Below, in pieces: positions 1-9,968 of a DNA stretch of 64,000 bases (positions are counted from its first letter, which is position 1; every line of letters begins with the position of its first letter). The position numbers and the translations under genes are program-made. The stretch is from Marinilabiliaceae bacterium. GTDB taxonomy: Bacteria > Bacteroidota > Bacteroidia > Bacteroidales > Marinilabiliaceae. The notes beneath the pieces are model-generated. The model did no database searches. It was not told the DNA's origin and saw only the letters and a list, made by a program, of their open reading frames with translations. The stretch covers positions 372,001 to 436,000 of the forward strand of contig JAFGBR010000050.1 in assembly GCA_016933045.1 (NCBI GenBank). The letters run 5' to 3'.

Positions 1-383
1 AATATCAATTCGTTATTATCGGAGGATCTACAGATACCTTTATTGAAGAAATTAAACAAGTTGCACAGGACAGAGTAATAAATCTGGCTGGAAAAACAAA
101 CTTACTGGAGAGCTTTTATATTATACACCAATCACCTTATGTTATTAGTGGCGATACTGGTTTTTTACATGCAGCAGATTTATTTAATAAACCGGGATTG
201 GCCATTATAGGGCCCACAGCCTTTGGATTTCCAACAGGTGAAAAAATGAAAATACTAGAGGTTAATTTACCATGCCGACCTTGCACGAAAGACGGGAGTG
301 TAAAGTGTAAAAATAAGATAAACAAACAATGCTTAATTGATATCAAACCAGAATATGTAGCAAAAAACGTAATCAATCAATAA
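1..383 (+). CDS. Glycosyltransferase family 9 (heptosyltransferase-like), 3' part
   Basis: The open frame enters from the left edge (first full codon at base 3) and ends at TAA 381-383, so only the C-terminal 126 residues are visible. They contain a Rossmann-like VIIGG segment and the GDTGFLHAA motif of ADP-heptose:LPS heptosyltransferases, where the nucleotide sugar binds. The Cys-rich tail (PCRPC, then KC and QC) closely resembles the tail of the GT9 half of the fusion protein at 51430-53508. By family, it should add heptose or a related sugar to LPS core at the cytoplasmic face of the inner membrane. Its last 11 bases overlap the end of the convergent GT25 gene. Donor and acceptor cannot be read from the sequence. 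Confidence 0.85.
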   Translation, partial: YQFVIIGGSTDTFIEEIKQVAQDRVINLAGKTNLLESFYIIHQSPYVISGDTGFLHAADLFNKPGLAIIGPTAFGFPTGEKMKILEVNLPCRPCTKDGSVKCKNKINKQCLIDIKPEYVAKNVINQ

Positions 384-1104
384 TTCTGCTATTATTAAAC
401 AAACGTCGAAAACCGTATTTATACAACTTTTGAAACTTCCAATTAATCTTTCTCATAATTGAACGTTGTTGAGTTGATTTAGGAGCACTTTGTTCACCAT
501 TATGAGAACCTTGTTCTACAAAAGGAGGATGAGCCCAATACATATCTAAAATATTATTTTTTATTAAATAGTTATGCCACCAATCAATAACCAAATGACA
601 TTTTTCTTTATTTAACTGAGCTAACATAATTTCGGCAGCTTTATAATCAATAATATAAGCAGCAGCAGCCCGACCCATTTTTGCTTTATATAAATATTTT
701 TTTCTTTTAACCTGCCAAAAAGAAGGCATTCTAAGCGTTGTATTTTCTAATGAAATTATAAAACCAGGTTCAAGTTTTAAAATTTCAGGTTCAAGTTTCA
801 CCATTTTTTTCTTAAAATCTCCAATAAAAAAAGGATCGTCCTCAAAAATCAATGCATATTTATTTCCATTTGTAACTACTTTTTGATATGCCATTAAGTG
901 ACTTAACGTGCACATAATAAGTCCTTTTTTTCTACTCTTAACAAAATCAGTAGTTAATAATTCATCAACTAATTCCGGGTCAGCATCTGTAACAAATTCA
1001 AATTCAAAATTCAACTTATTAAAAATATCAATTACTCTTTTTTCATGCAATTCATATCCAACAGGTGCATGAACAACATAAATTCCATCAATATTATTTA
1101 ACAT
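373..1104 (-). CDS. Glycosyltransferase family 25 (LPS biosynthesis)
   Basis: This 243-residue protein has GT25 hallmarks: an N-terminal YVVHAP strand, CTLSH at residues 65-69 and the FEDDP metal-binding motif at 87-91. GT25 enzymes transfer galactose or similar sugars to LPS or lipooligosaccharide in the cytoplasm. It has no signal peptide and a basic C-terminal tail (about 200-235), consistent with peripheral membrane association. Start ATG 1104-1102 fits the usual family N-terminus. It converges on and overlaps the GT9 gene end by 11 bases and lies in a run of glycosyltransferases, which supports LPS core or O-antigen assembly. Sugar specificity is not determinable. Confidence 0.82.
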   Translation of the reverse strand: MLNNIDGIYVVHAPVGYELHEKRVIDIFNKLNFEFEFVTDADPELVDELLTTDFVKSRKKGLIMCTLSHLMAYQKVVTNGNKYALIFEDDPFFIGDFKKKMVKLEPEILKLEPGFIISLENTTLRMPSFWQVKRKKYLYKAKMGRAAAAYIIDYKAAEIMLAQLNKEKCHLVIDWWHNYLIKNNILDMYWAHPPFVEQGSHNGEQSAPKSTQQRSIMRKINWKFQKLYKYGFRRLFNNSRIID

Positions 1105-1258
1105 ACCTTTTTAAAGTTAGTTATCTCAAGAAGATAATAATTAATTAATAAACCTCAGTAAATAAAGTTATTTGAAACAATAGAAATTACTTAATCAGCA
1201 ATTTATTATAAATAATTAAATACATTGGGATTAAGCATGAAAACTAATAATTACAATA

Positions 1259-2215
1259 CTATTTATTTTTTAATAAATTGTAATTCTTAAACGTAAATAA
1301 CCCAAACTCTTTGAAAAAAAGTTGTTCAATAAATGTTATCAATCTATACTTAAATTTATTATGCTTCTGTTTAGTAACACCTTTCCCTTGTTTTTTTGAA
1401 TAATTCAATTGATTTGACCAATTAAAGTTTTTAATTCTGTTTTTCATTATAGCTGGATGAGTTCCAACAAATAATGGAACTAATCCAAGTGGTCCAAAAT
1501 CTTTCTCGGATATATTAAAAAATTCCTTATCTTTTATTTCATCTCTGCCATATAAACTTGCTGAAAAATGATTTTGTTTATTTGAAGCAATTTTAGGTGG
1601 ATGAACCCAACCATAATGATAAATATTAGCTTCTATTTTAATAACCGATAATTTTTCTGTACCGTCTTTTTGCATGTATTTTTCCTTTGAAAAATCATTT
1701 ATTTTTCGAAATGTTTGAGCATCTCTCCACGAATGAATTGATTTTTCATTCCTAATAATACGTATCTCATGTCGATACCAAGCATGATTATGAGTAAATG
1801 CATGATCATAATCACCCCAAAAATGAACATAAGAAAACAAAAACCCTTCAACACTATTATCATTTAAATACTTATCACAAGAATTACGAATCAAATCATA
1901 ATCATTTTCATGAATAACTTCATCGGCTTGCAAATAAAACAACCAATCTCCTGAACAATTACTCTTAGCAATATCAGTTTGCTGTGCTAAAATAGTACCA
2001 TTAGGATATTTATCTGGCTCCCATTTAGTATGTACTATCTTTATTTTAGAACTATTAATACGATTAATAATATTAATAGTATTATCATCTTCATCACAAT
2101 CGCCAAGAGCAATAACCATTTCATCAACAATAGGTAATAATGATTTTACAGATTCCTCAAAAGGGTAATTGAGCTTATCTGCATTTTTTACCATAGTAAA
2201 ACCACTTATAATCAT
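1259..2215 (-). CDS. Glycosyltransferase family 2
   Basis: This 318-residue soluble protein has an N-terminal GT-A fold: an ISGFTMVKNA opening strand, a DCDEDD segment around 39-44 in place of the usual DDGSxD, and the QADE metal-binding motif at 96-99. The middle is rich in His and Trp (HNHAWYRHE, YHYGWVHPP), as in Bacteroidota GT2 proteins often annotated simply as glycosyltransferases. The C-terminus is Lys-rich. It probably adds a sugar during LPS or capsule synthesis in the cytoplasm, as its neighbours do. About 150 bases separate it from the GT25 gene on the same strand, so co-transcription is possible but unproven. Confidence 0.78.
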   Translation of the reverse strand: MIISGFTMVKNADKLNYPFEESVKSLLPIVDEMVIALGDCDEDDNTINIINRINSSKIKIVHTKWEPDKYPNGTILAQQTDIAKSNCSGDWLFYLQADEVIHENDYDLIRNSCDKYLNDNSVEGFLFSYVHFWGDYDHAFTHNHAWYRHEIRIIRNEKSIHSWRDAQTFRKINDFSKEKYMQKDGTEKLSVIKIEANIYHYGWVHPPKIASNKQNHFSASLYGRDEIKDKEFFNISEKDFGPLGLVPLFVGTHPAIMKNRIKNFNWSNQLNYSKKQGKGVTKQKHNKFKYRLITFIEQLFFKEFGLFTFKNYNLLKNK

Positions 2216-2465
2216 ATTGTTATCTGATTTGTTAAAAAATTTAAAATGAAAATTATAAAAATACTCCTTTTTCTTATATATAAATGCACTTATTTAAGTA
2301 TTAACAACTAATAGAACCTAATTTATATATGATATTAAAAAGTATATTTATAGTTTGAATCCGATAATAAAAAGATTAGAAGAAACTTGCATGATTACTT
2401 TTAACTATCTTCATACTTGTTAAAAGTCACAAAAAAAACACGTTTCATAACAAATATTTAATAGA

Positions 2466-3230
2466 ATGAATGGAATATCAGCTATAATTATAACCAAGAA
2501 TGAAGAAAAAAATATTAAAAGATGCTTACAATCAATCGATAGTATTGTTGATGAAATAATTATTATTGATTCAGGATCAACGGACTTAACAAAAGAAATT
2601 TCACTTTCATTTAAAAAAGTTTCTTTCATTTATTATGAATGGCAAGGTTATTCAAAAGCAAAAAATTATGGCAATTCATTAGCAAAATATGATTGGATTC
2701 TATCTATTGATGCAGATGAAGAGATATCATCTGAATTAAATAAATCTATTCTATCTATTAAAAAAAATGAAGACTTAAAATTTTATCGTTTTTCGCGGTT
2801 GACAAATTATTGTGGAAAATGGATTAAACACTGTCATTGGTATCCAGACTATCAAATAAGGCTGTTTAATAAAAATCATGCAGAATGGGTTGGCGATTCA
2901 GTTCATGAAAAACTTCATTTTAAAGATGATATTACAGTTAAAACAATAAATGGTGATTGTTATCATTATACCATTTATTCAATTGAAGATCATTTAAAAA
3001 AAGTCAATATATACTCATCAATATGGGCAAAAGAAACTTATTCAAAGGGGAAAAAATACAATTCACTTCTATTATTAACAAAACCATTAGGCTCTTTTTT
3101 AAATTCATATATAATACATAAAGGATTTCTAGATGGTTATTATGGATTTATTATATCAATTATTTCTGGCATTAGCAGATTTCAACGCATTGCCAAACTA
3201 AAAAACCTATATAAAACTGGCAATACATAA
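2466..3230 (+). CDS. Glycosyltransferase family 2, WaaE/KdtX-like
   Basis: This 254-residue GT2 enzyme has a SAIIITKNEE start, DSGSTD at 35-40 and DADEE at 82-86, followed by WYPDYQIRLF around 125-134. That last segment is typical of the LPS core beta-glucosyltransferase WaaE/KdtX group, which transfers a hexose to the inner-core heptose. The C-terminus has short hydrophobic segments but no clear multi-pass domain. It is divergent from the GT2 gene at 2215 and is followed by a hairpin terminator at 3297. The family call is solid; the exact acceptor is inferred from homology. Confidence 0.82.
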   Translation: MNGISAIIITKNEEKNIKRCLQSIDSIVDEIIIIDSGSTDLTKEISLSFKKVSFIYYEWQGYSKAKNYGNSLAKYDWILSIDADEEISSELNKSILSIKKNEDLKFYRFSRLTNYCGKWIKHCHWYPDYQIRLFNKNHAEWVGDSVHEKLHFKDDITVKTINGDCYHYTIYSIEDHLKKVNIYSSIWAKETYSKGKKYNSLLLLTKPLGSFLNSYIIHKGFLDGYYGFIISIISGISRFQRIAKLKNLYKTGNT

Positions 3231-3296
3231 TTAGCACAAAAAATATGCTTTTGATATAAATTATCATAATAAAGCAATCATGTATAAATAAGCAAA

Positions 3297-3328
3297 AGAG
3301 CCGCTTTTTTCAAAGCAGCTCTTTTTTT
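3297..3328 (+). terminator. Rho-independent terminator after the GT2 gene
   Basis: Ten-base arms 3297-3306 and 3313-3322 pair with one G-T wobble around a 6-base loop, and a T run follows at 3323-3328. It lies between two convergent genes; the T-tract fits the plus-strand transcript best. Confidence 0.75.
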
Positions 3329-3340
3329 ACAAGTATAAAC

Positions 3341-6300
3341 CTAAAACTTACTAACTACAATTTTAATACCTTTAAGATAATTATCAGCACAAATATTCAA
3401 CAGATAAGTTCCATTCTCTAAATCGATATAAATCGAAGTCTTTTCACCAACAACCAATTTGTTATTGTAAACCTTACGTCCCTGCATATCCGAAATAGAA
3501 ATAATCACTTCACTATCGATCAACTCTTTGGGCATTTGAACAGATATTTCGTTTGAAGTAACCGGGTTTGGATAAACTGCTAATGGTAACAACTCTATTT
3601 CTTTTAATGAAATTATATCTTCTGAAAATGTAGCGTTCTTCAGGCTTGATGGTTCAAAAAGGAACTGTTGCCATGCTACACCTTCTGAACATCCCCATTG
3701 CTGTACATTGGTTCCGTTTGAAGTACCGGCCGAAGCCACATCTAAACACAACCCACTATTACGGGCAACAATGGTGTAATAACCATCGCCTGTAGGGTTG
3801 AGCTGGAACTGCTGTCCTGTACCACCCCAGTATGTCCAAACGTTGATATTAGCACCTGCTGCAGTAGAAATATTGTAAACATCAATTCCAAGAGTGGTTG
3901 CATGCGACGGGTTCAGTTTGTAGTAACCATCGCCCAGGTCGGTTACCACCCATTTCTGGTTTGCACCTCCACCATAAGCCCATGTCAGTACATTTGCTCC
4001 TGCTGTTGATGATGCTCCTTCAACATCAAGTGACAGTCCACTATGACGAGCTGTTATCACGTAGGTTTCGCCCGATGTGATAACCGTGGTTGCATTGCAG
4101 TCAGCAACTGACGGATTAGTTCCGGTAACCGACAGGTAATCGATGTTACCAAGTCCTGCTGTACCGGCTGCTTCCAGTCGAACATTATAGATACCGGCAT
4201 TCACCGATATTGTAACCGAAACAGAACTCCATGTAGTCCATGTCCCTGTTGACGGGAAACTGATGTTAGATGCCACTGTAGTACCTCCAATAATAAGGTT
4301 AGCAGGCCGATTCGAAGTGCTTGCATACTGAAATTTAAAAGTATAAGAACCTGCCGATGAAAATTTTACTTTCCAATCAACTCCTTGTCCTGCTGCATTA
4401 ATTGTATTAGCAAATCCGGCACCAGTATATCCTGCATTATTACTGTCAACAGTACCATCGACACCGCAAAAGCCAATGTTATTTTCCTGTATGGTGATGG
4501 TTTGCTGACTGGAAGTAACAGTAATCGTTCCCGACATAGTGGCATTTTGATCGGCCCCAACCGTTGTTACGTTAAAATTATATGTACCTGATGTTGTGGG
4601 AGTTCCACTAAACGAGACAGTCCTTGCAGTATTATCTATCGTTACAGCGATTCCCGCTGGCATACCTGTAACCGTTACAGAAGTGGCATTGACCCATCCA
4701 TAACTAAAGTTTGTAATGGAAGTTCCCAATTCAATAGTTTGAATAGATGATCCTGCGCCCTGCTTAGTTAGTGTTGCAACTGTAACACTATTGCCACCAG
4801 AAGGATCAGTATAATTTGCCGAACCAGATGCATTTTGGGCAGAAGTAATAGAAGCTACCAAACTGTTCAAATAAACTTCAACGTTGGTGTAAATACTACT
4901 TAATTTATATGCAGCACCATCAGAAACACTACTACTGTTTAACCCGTTTGCACTCTCCCATGTATCGGGCATTCCATCGCCATCGCCATCGGTAGGAGCA
5001 GTTTTTGAACTATATGATGGCCATCCACCCACATCGCTTTGGGTATCAATGAGGCCATTGGTACTGCCATTCGATCCGGTATAAGTATATGTACCATTCT
5101 TTGTTTCACTGACAATACGTGTATCAATAGCATCTCTAACAAGACTGGCACCGGCATAAGATAACACGCTTGAATAGGCGTTGGCAGAAGTATGAGTTGT
5201 AATATCGCCAAAGCTGAATGCCGAAGATGATTTAAGTTCCAATTTGCTTTTTGTCGATGGATTCGGATCGACACCCTGCCAATTATCGCTGGTAACGGTT
5301 GAGCTACCATTCATATAGTTTCCGGTAACATAAAAAACACCCCAAACACCGGCTTCATTTTCGTAAGAACCATCATCGGGATTTGGTGAAAAAATTCGGT
5401 CGTTAACACTAGATTTGGTTGCAGGGCCCGGTTTATAATAATTATTCACAATATTATAACTACCCCCCTCGGCACCATAGCCGCTATTTCCTCCCCAGTT
5501 GTAAATTACATTATTCCGCATATCAACCAACTCTACCTCGGGGGTACCGGTAAATCGACTACCACTAAAGCGAGGATTGCGACTATCATGATGAGCTAAA
5601 AGATTATGGTGGAACGAAGCCTTTTCACCACCCCATATACCCCCATAACCATGTGTTCCTTTGTCATGTACCGAAACCCTCAAACTTTCGGAGATAATGC
5701 ACCATTGCATGGTAAAATTCTTATTGTGGTAAAACGAAGCACATTCATCAGTACTCCAGCTAATAGAACAATGGTCAATAATAATATTCTGGTTGTACCT
5801 ACCCCCCAAACCATCGCCTTCGTGTGCAGCTTCATCTCCCATTCGGAAACGCAGATAACGTATAATAACATTATCGGCGCCAATACTCACTGAATAATTT
5901 TTCAGGCATATACCATCACCAGGGGCACTTTGTCCTGCAATAGTGATATCGTCATTTTGTATTTTTAATTCAGACTGCAATGCAATAGTACCTGATACCT
6001 TAAATACAACAATGCGAGGCCCACTGGCTGAAACAGCAGCCCTTAAACTCCCGGTACCGCTATCGTTAAGGTTGGTGACATAAATAACCTGACCGCCACG
6101 GCCCCCGGTCACATAACGGCCAAAGCCTTCAGCTCCCGGAAAAGCAGGTGCATTTGTTGTAGTAGCAGTGGCATTTACAATAAATGTACCCGATTTGGAT
6201 ACATTGGGTGACCCACCAATTGTTGTTATGGTATAATTGTAAGTACCACTTTGGGTTGCGGATCCACTAAAAGTGACTGATTTATTACTATTGTCGATGG

Positions 6301-7870
6301 AGGCATTGATGCCGGATGGTAAGTCAGAAACCTTAACAGTCGTTGCATTTTCCCAATTATAGTAAAAACTGGCAATAGCAGTGTTTACATCAACTGTTTG
6401 GCTAGAGGATCCGGCACCATGTTTAACGAGGGTTGCAGCTGCTCCAGCTTCAGTGAAACTGAAATAATTAATATTGAACAAATATCCGCTTCCGCCTTCA
6501 AAAACAAGATATAGGCTGTGAACACCCGATAGATTAGTTACATTACAGGTAAAATCGGCATAAGTTTGCCAGGCACCTGTTGAAGTAATTGTACAGGTTC
6601 CGATTTGAGTACCCGATAACCCATCCATCATCACTTTAATGGTTCCTGTTGAAGTGGATGCAGCCCTAACACTAAAAGAAGCAGCACTATTGCCAAAATC
6701 AACATTTGAAAAGGAAATCCAGTCGCCGTTTTGGATATATCCAACATCAAGCGTCCCTTCACCACAGGTTTCGGTTTTAACACCTGATTGATTATTAAAG
6801 TTTTCAGCTTCAATTTTGGAAAATGCATCAATAGCAGTAGCAGCCAAATCATCCAAAGGATCCCAGTTATCACTCCCTGCCAATACCACAGTTCTTTCGT
6901 ACAATGGAGCTTCAGTACTTGTAAGCGCCCTAATACCAGCCCAGCTGGCGCGGCCACTCATATCAGCACCGTCACCAGTATTTTCATACTCGTATAATTC
7001 CAGTCCGCTGTCAGTAGCAGCATAAGTCATGTTCCATGTTGTAGGCCAACCAAGAGGATTAATCATATTGGTCATATTACAATATATCCATGTAACTTTA
7101 GGGTAGTTATGCCAGGGTCGCCCCAATGCAATAGTAGCACCATCATCGCCATTACGTGGGCTTCCAGATGCATAAGTCACATCACAATCGTAAAAAACAA
7201 AACCATATTTTTTATCGGCAGCAGTTGAAGGAGCAGTGATCCATCCGCCTCCCCAACTACGAATTTCGCATTGGTCGAAGAATGCAATACCTCCACCATA
7301 AATATAGTCAGTACGTCCCACCACAAGACAATTTTTAAAATAAGCGCGTTTTCCAGCACTCCAAAAATAAATGGTATCCTGGTATCCTTTCAGGTCGCAG
7401 TTAATAAAAATTACCTTATCGGCCGAAACAGTAATAGCCTGTGCCTGGCCAACCGGGCCGGCAGTATTTTGAATGGTAAGGTTTTGTGCTATAAAACCAT
7501 CTCCGTTAATGGTTAATGTGGCCGAAGTCCTGATGATGTCATCAGCCCATAAAGCAGCATCAGCAGTTGGGCATTTCCCATCGGAACAGTCGTAAATGTG
7601 GTAACTGATGATAGTTCCAGTACGACTTTCTCCAATCAAAGTGATATTCTTTTTGGGAGAACGTACAATCAGTTTCTCTGTTTTATAGTTACCATTTTTA
7701 ATGAAAATAACAGTTCGGTCAACACTATTATCGGGTACTGCATCAATAGCAGCCTGAATAGAGGTGTAGTCCCCCGATCCATCGAGGGCAACAACCACGT
7801 TGTAAGTTTGGCTTTTTAAACAAATCGATAGCCATACAAACATAGTTAAGAGTAACATTTTTAATTTCAT
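3341..7870 (-). CDS. Secreted pectin methylesterase (CE8) - pectate lyase (PL1) fusion with CBM, ricin-B and T9SS domains
   Basis: This 1509-residue modular enzyme has, in order: signal peptide (about 1-21); CE8 pectinesterase (22-345) with GYQDT at 162-166, GRTDYIYG at 185-192 and LGRPW at 249-253; CBM6-like module (350-474); Ig-like module (479-567); PL1 pectate lyase (about 573-1010) opening FPGAEGFG, ending in a [12 protein letters not shown] calcium-binding type segment; a second Ig-like module (1031-1119); CBM35-like module (about 1122-1249); ricin-B/CBM13 trefoil (1268-1406); and a T9SS sorting domain (about 1430-1509, starting VYPNP). By family, CE8 removes methyl esters from homogalacturonan and PL1 then cleaves the polygalacturonate by beta-elimination. 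The gene looks visibly richer in G+C than its neighbours. The leader element at 7890-7958 lies 24 bases before the ATG. Confidence 0.93.
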   Translation of the reverse strand: MKLKMLLLTMFVWLSICLKSQTYNVVVALDGSGDYTSIQAAIDAVPDNSVDRTVIFIKNGNYKTEKLIVRSPKKNITLIGESRTGTIISYHIYDCSDGKCPTADAALWADDIIRTSATLTINGDGFIAQNLTIQNTAGPVGQAQAITVSADKVIFINCDLKGYQDTIYFWSAGKRAYFKNCLVVGRTDYIYGGGIAFFDQCEIRSWGGGWITAPSTAADKKYGFVFYDCDVTYASGSPRNGDDGATIALGRPWHNYPKVTWIYCNMTNMINPLGWPTTWNMTYAATDSGLELYEYENTGDGADMSGRASWAGIRALTSTEAPLYERTVVLAGSDNWDPLDDLAATAIDAFSKIEAENFNNQSGVKTETCGEGTLDVGYIQNGDWISFSNVDFGNSAASFSVRAASTSTGTIKVMMDGLSGTQIGTCTITSTGAWQTYADFTCNVTNLSGVHSLYLVFEGGSGYLFNINYFSFTEAGAAATLVKHGAGSSSQTVDVNTAIASFYYNWENATTVKVSDLPSGINASIDNSNKSVTFSGSATQSGTYNYTITTIGGSPNVSKSGTFIVNATATTTNAPAFPGAEGFGRYVTGGRGGQVIYVTNLNDSGTGSLRAAVSASGPRIVVFKVSGTIALQSELKIQNDDITIAGQSAPGDGICLKNYSVSIGADNVIIRYLRFRMGDEAAHEGDGLGGRYNQNIIIDHCSISWSTDECASFYHNKNFTMQWCIISESLRVSVHDKGTHGYGGIWGGEKASFHHNLLAHHDSRNPRFSGSRFTGTPEVELVDMRNNVIYNWGGNSGYGAEGGSYNIVNNYYKPGPATKSSVNDRIFSPNPDDGSYENEAGVWGVFYVTGNYMNGSSTVTSDNWQGVDPNPSTKSKLELKSSSAFSFGDITTHTSANAYSSVLSYAGASLVRDAIDTRIVSETKNGTYTYTGSNGSTNGLIDTQSDVGGWPSYSSKTAPTDGDGDGMPDTWESANGLNSSSVSDGAAYKLSSIYTNVEVYLNSLVASITSAQNASGSANYTDPSGGNSVTVATLTKQGAGSSIQTIELGTSITNFSYGWVNATSVTVTGMPAGIAVTIDNTARTVSFSGTPTTSGTYNFNVTTVGADQNATMSGTITVTSSQQTITIQENNIGFCGVDGTVDSNNAGYTGAGFANTINAAGQGVDWKVKFSSAGSYTFKFQYASTSNRPANLIIGGTTVASNISFPSTGTWTTWSSVSVTISVNAGIYNVRLEAAGTAGLGNIDYLSVTGTNPSVADCNATTVITSGETYVITARHSGLSLDVEGASSTAGANVLTWAYGGGANQKWVVTDLGDGYYKLNPSHATTLGIDVYNISTAAGANINVWTYWGGTGQQFQLNPTGDGYYTIVARNSGLCLDVASAGTSNGTNVQQWGCSEGVAWQQFLFEPSSLKNATFSEDIISLKEIELLPLAVYPNPVTSNEISVQMPKELIDSEVIISISDMQGRKVYNNKLVVGEKTSIYIDLENGTYLLNICADNYLKGIKIVVSKF

Positions 7871-7889
7871 CCGTAAATAATTAAAAAGT

Positions 7890-7958
7890 AAGGCCGGATA
7901 AAATTCGCATGATGAATTTTCATCCGTGTTTGTGATTAACGAATCATGCTCGTTTCAT
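7890..7958 (-). repeat. 69-bp double-hairpin leader element, copy 1
   Basis: About 59 of 69 bases match copy 2 at 45075-45143. Hairpin one pairs 7895-7906 with 7914-7926 (12 pairs, one bulged C) around loop 7907-7913 (GCATGAT). Hairpin two pairs 7938-7942 with 7950-7954 around loop 7943-7949 (ATCATGC). The two loops are exact reverse complements. On the minus strand the element begins with a five-codon frame ATG AAA CGA GCA TGA, identical in both copies. It sits 24 bases upstream of the CE8-PL1 start codon. It could be a 5'-UTR regulatory RNA, an intergenic repeat family, or a protein-binding site; function is inference. Confidence 0.75.
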
Positions 7959-8274
7959 AAACTTGATTTTGGTAAAAAATAATGATTTTTATATACTCTG
8001 TTAGAAAAAAACAATCTCAGCAAAAAAAGAATTAAAAGGGTATATAAACCGAAAGTTCTCTCAAATAATATACATCATAAATAAACATTTTAGGTTAATA
8101 TCTGGTTTATTACAAATTTAATAATGAGGCAATTACACAATGTAAAATAATTGGTTTAAGAGGGGTCATTTTTGGTAAAATGACTAATCAATTATTTGTA
8201 AATTATTAAATCAAAAAAATAGCCAAAGGAAATAAACAAGTATTGCGTCTAAATCAAAAAAAGTAGAATTGCAG
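7959..8274. other. Divergent intergenic region
   Basis: AT-rich DNA between the divergent CE8-PL1 and sigma-factor genes. Apart from the leader element and the inverted repeat at 8165-8184, I see no gene or RNA. Promoters for both genes should lie here. Confidence 0.5.
8165..8184. promoter_or_regulatory. Inverted repeat upstream of the ECF sigma gene (candidate operator)
   Basis: Perfect 8-base arms GTCATTTT and AAAATGAC flank a 4-base spacer, about 90 bases before the sigma factor ATG. There is no T run, so it is not a typical terminator. A dimeric regulator site is plausible but unproven. Confidence 0.4.
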
Positions 8275-8823
8275 ATGAATGAGAATGAAATAATTAACGA
8301 TATTATAAAAGGCAATAAACTAAAATACAGCTTGTTAGTTGAAAAGAATCAACAAATGATATTTCGTGCATGCCTTGGATTAGTTCATCACCATGAGGAC
8401 GCAGAAGATTTAACCCAGGAAGTATTTATAAAAGCATACCAGGCATTAGTATCATTTAAAGGTGATTCTTCATTTTCGACATGGTTATACCGTATTGCCA
8501 TCAACCTATCATTAACTCATTTAAGAAAGAAAAAAAACCGCAACATAATAAGCTCAATTGAAGAACTATTTAAAGTTCGAGCCTCAACTGATAACAATCC
8601 TGAATCGGATACAATAAATAATGAACAAAGAACAATAATTGAAAAAGCAATAGATTCACTCCCCGAAAATCAAAAAATTGCATTTACACTAAGCAAATAT
8701 GACGAACTAAAACAAGCTGAAATAGCCGAAATTATGATGATATCGGAAGGAGCAGTAGAATCATTATTACAAAGAGCAAAAAAAAATCTTCAAAAAAAAC
8801 TGTCACAATACAAAAAAAAATAA
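8275..8823 (+). CDS. ECF-family RNA polymerase sigma factor
   Basis: This 182-residue protein shows sigma-70 region 2 (HHEDAEDLTQEVFIKAYQ, then FSTWLYRIAINLSLTHLRKKK) and region 4 (LPENQKIAFTLSKYDELKQAEIAEIM, then EGAVESLLQRAKKNL). It lacks regions 1 and 3, as extracytoplasmic-function sigma factors do. It should direct RNA polymerase to stress promoters when released from its anti-sigma factor. I chose ATG 8275; a TTG two codons upstream (8269) is also open. The zinc-finger anti-sigma gene follows 55 bases downstream, then two Spy-like genes, suggesting an envelope or metal stress operon. Confidence 0.92.
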   Translation: MNENEIINDIIKGNKLKYSLLVEKNQQMIFRACLGLVHHHEDAEDLTQEVFIKAYQALVSFKGDSSFSTWLYRIAINLSLTHLRKKKNRNIISSIEELFKVRASTDNNPESDTINNEQRTIIEKAIDSLPENQKIAFTLSKYDELKQAEIAEIMMISEGAVESLLQRAKKNLQKKLSQYKKK

Positions 8824-8878
8824 TTGTACCCGAAGGAAATCGACTTAAACTTTGTCTAAACTAAAAAATGATTAAGAG

Positions 8879-9292
8879 ATGAATTGCAAAAAAAGTTCAG
8901 GTTTAATGTTAGCTTATAAATATCTAAATAAAGATCAGCTAAATGAGTTACATAATCATTTGCGAAAATGTGAAACCTGTAGCGATATATTTAAAAAAAT
9001 GATGCAATTGGAAGATTTTATTGAAGAACAAAAAAAACTAAATCTTTCAAAAGATTTCTCATCACGTATTATGGAGCAAATCAGTTCAAATCCTATTCGA
9101 ACTATACAACCTGCGTGGCAAATACAAACAAAACGATTACTGGCAGCTGCATCTATAACTGCAATTATTTGGATGGGATACAAAGCTGGTAGTTTTTACA
9201 ATGCAACAACAGATTCACCCAATATTGAACAAGAATTTGCATACATAAACGATGTAGCATTAGAATCAATCGATTCATGGATAATGGAATAA
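8879..9292 (+). CDS. Anti-sigma factor with zinc-finger (HxxxCxxC) motif
   Basis: This 137-residue protein has the zinc-binding anti-sigma motif H27-x3-C31-x2-C34 in its cytoplasmic N-terminus, one hydrophobic segment around 87-104 and a short periplasmic tail. Such proteins hold the cognate ECF sigma factor at the membrane until a signal releases it. It lies directly behind the sigma gene and overlaps the next gene by 16 bases (9277-9292), so the cluster is probably translationally coupled. The short outside domain suggests that sensing may depend on the partner proteins encoded downstream. Confidence 0.82.
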   Translation: MNCKKSSGLMLAYKYLNKDQLNELHNHLRKCETCSDIFKKMMQLEDFIEEQKKLNLSKDFSSRIMEQISSNPIRTIQPAWQIQTKRLLAAASITAIIWMGYKAGSFYNATTDSPNIEQEFAYINDVALESIDSWIME

Positions 9293-9903
9293 AACAAAAA
9301 AATATGCTAACTGAAAAAAAATATAAATTATTAAAATGGGCTGTAATAATTTTACTGATATTAAACATATCAACAATAAGCTCAATAATTTGGCACGTAA
9401 ACCAACCGTCTGAAAATACATTACCAAAGCGTATACCACCATTTGAGCAAACAAATAGATCGGGAAAAATGAGAGATGTATTACATAACAATTTAAATTT
9501 AGATAATAACCAAAAGATATTATTCGACAAATACCACAATAATTTCAGACAAGAAGCTTATGAAATAGCATTAAACATGGAAATACTCAGAGAGGAAATA
9601 CTAAAAGAGCTTATGAAAAATGAACCAGACAGAAAAATATTACATCAATATTCAGAAGAAATTGGAAATGCACATCGCGACTTAAAAATATTAACCTATC
9701 AATTTTTTCTTGACTTAAAAAAAGTATGTAATCCGGAGCAAACTATAAAGCTTGAAAAAATGTTCAGAACCATTATGCAGGTAAATCCACCCGACGGGAA
9801 AAGCAGAAGGAATAAAGGAGGGAGACACCGAAATGGTTTTGGAAAGCAAAACAAGGTTTGGAATAATGATTCTTTGTCAAATCCAACCAATAATATGCAA
9901 TAG
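9277..9903 (+). CDS. Membrane-anchored Spy/CpxP-like periplasmic protein
   Basis: This 208-residue protein has a short cytoplasmic start, one membrane segment (about 20-40) and a helical periplasmic domain of roughly 60-165. The arrangement (NLNLDNNQKILFDKYHNNFRQE, then long charged helices) matches the periplasmic heavy-metal sensor/Spy-like group, which acts as chaperone or sensor for envelope stress and metals. The C-terminus is rich in Lys, Arg, Gly and Asn. It overlaps the anti-sigma gene by 16 bases; an internal ATG at 9304 would avoid the overlap. Location supports a role in controlling the anti-sigma factor, which is inference. Confidence 0.65.
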   Translation: MDNGIKQKNMLTEKKYKLLKWAVIILLILNISTISSIIWHVNQPSENTLPKRIPPFEQTNRSGKMRDVLHNNLNLDNNQKILFDKYHNNFRQEAYEIALNMEILREEILKELMKNEPDRKILHQYSEEIGNAHRDLKILTYQFFLDLKKVCNPEQTIKLEKMFRTIMQVNPPDGKSRRNKGGRHRNGFGKQNKVWNNDSLSNPTNNMQ

Positions 9904-9968
9904 GGTAATCATGGGCATGTACATGAAACAACTTACATGCAATTAACTAATAATGAAAATTTAGACAC

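Noticed and set aside
2388-2396. GCATGAT motif as a third copy of the leader element.
   Set aside because: Only the seven bases match; no stems or flanking identity.
3898-7819. Open frames on the plus strand and in other frames inside the pectinase gene.
   Set aside because: They have no start signals or family features and are antisense shadows of the long modular gene.
7890-7958. Leader element as an integron attC site.
   Set aside because: The stems do not show the attC core pattern (GTTRRRY), and no integrase or cassette array is near.
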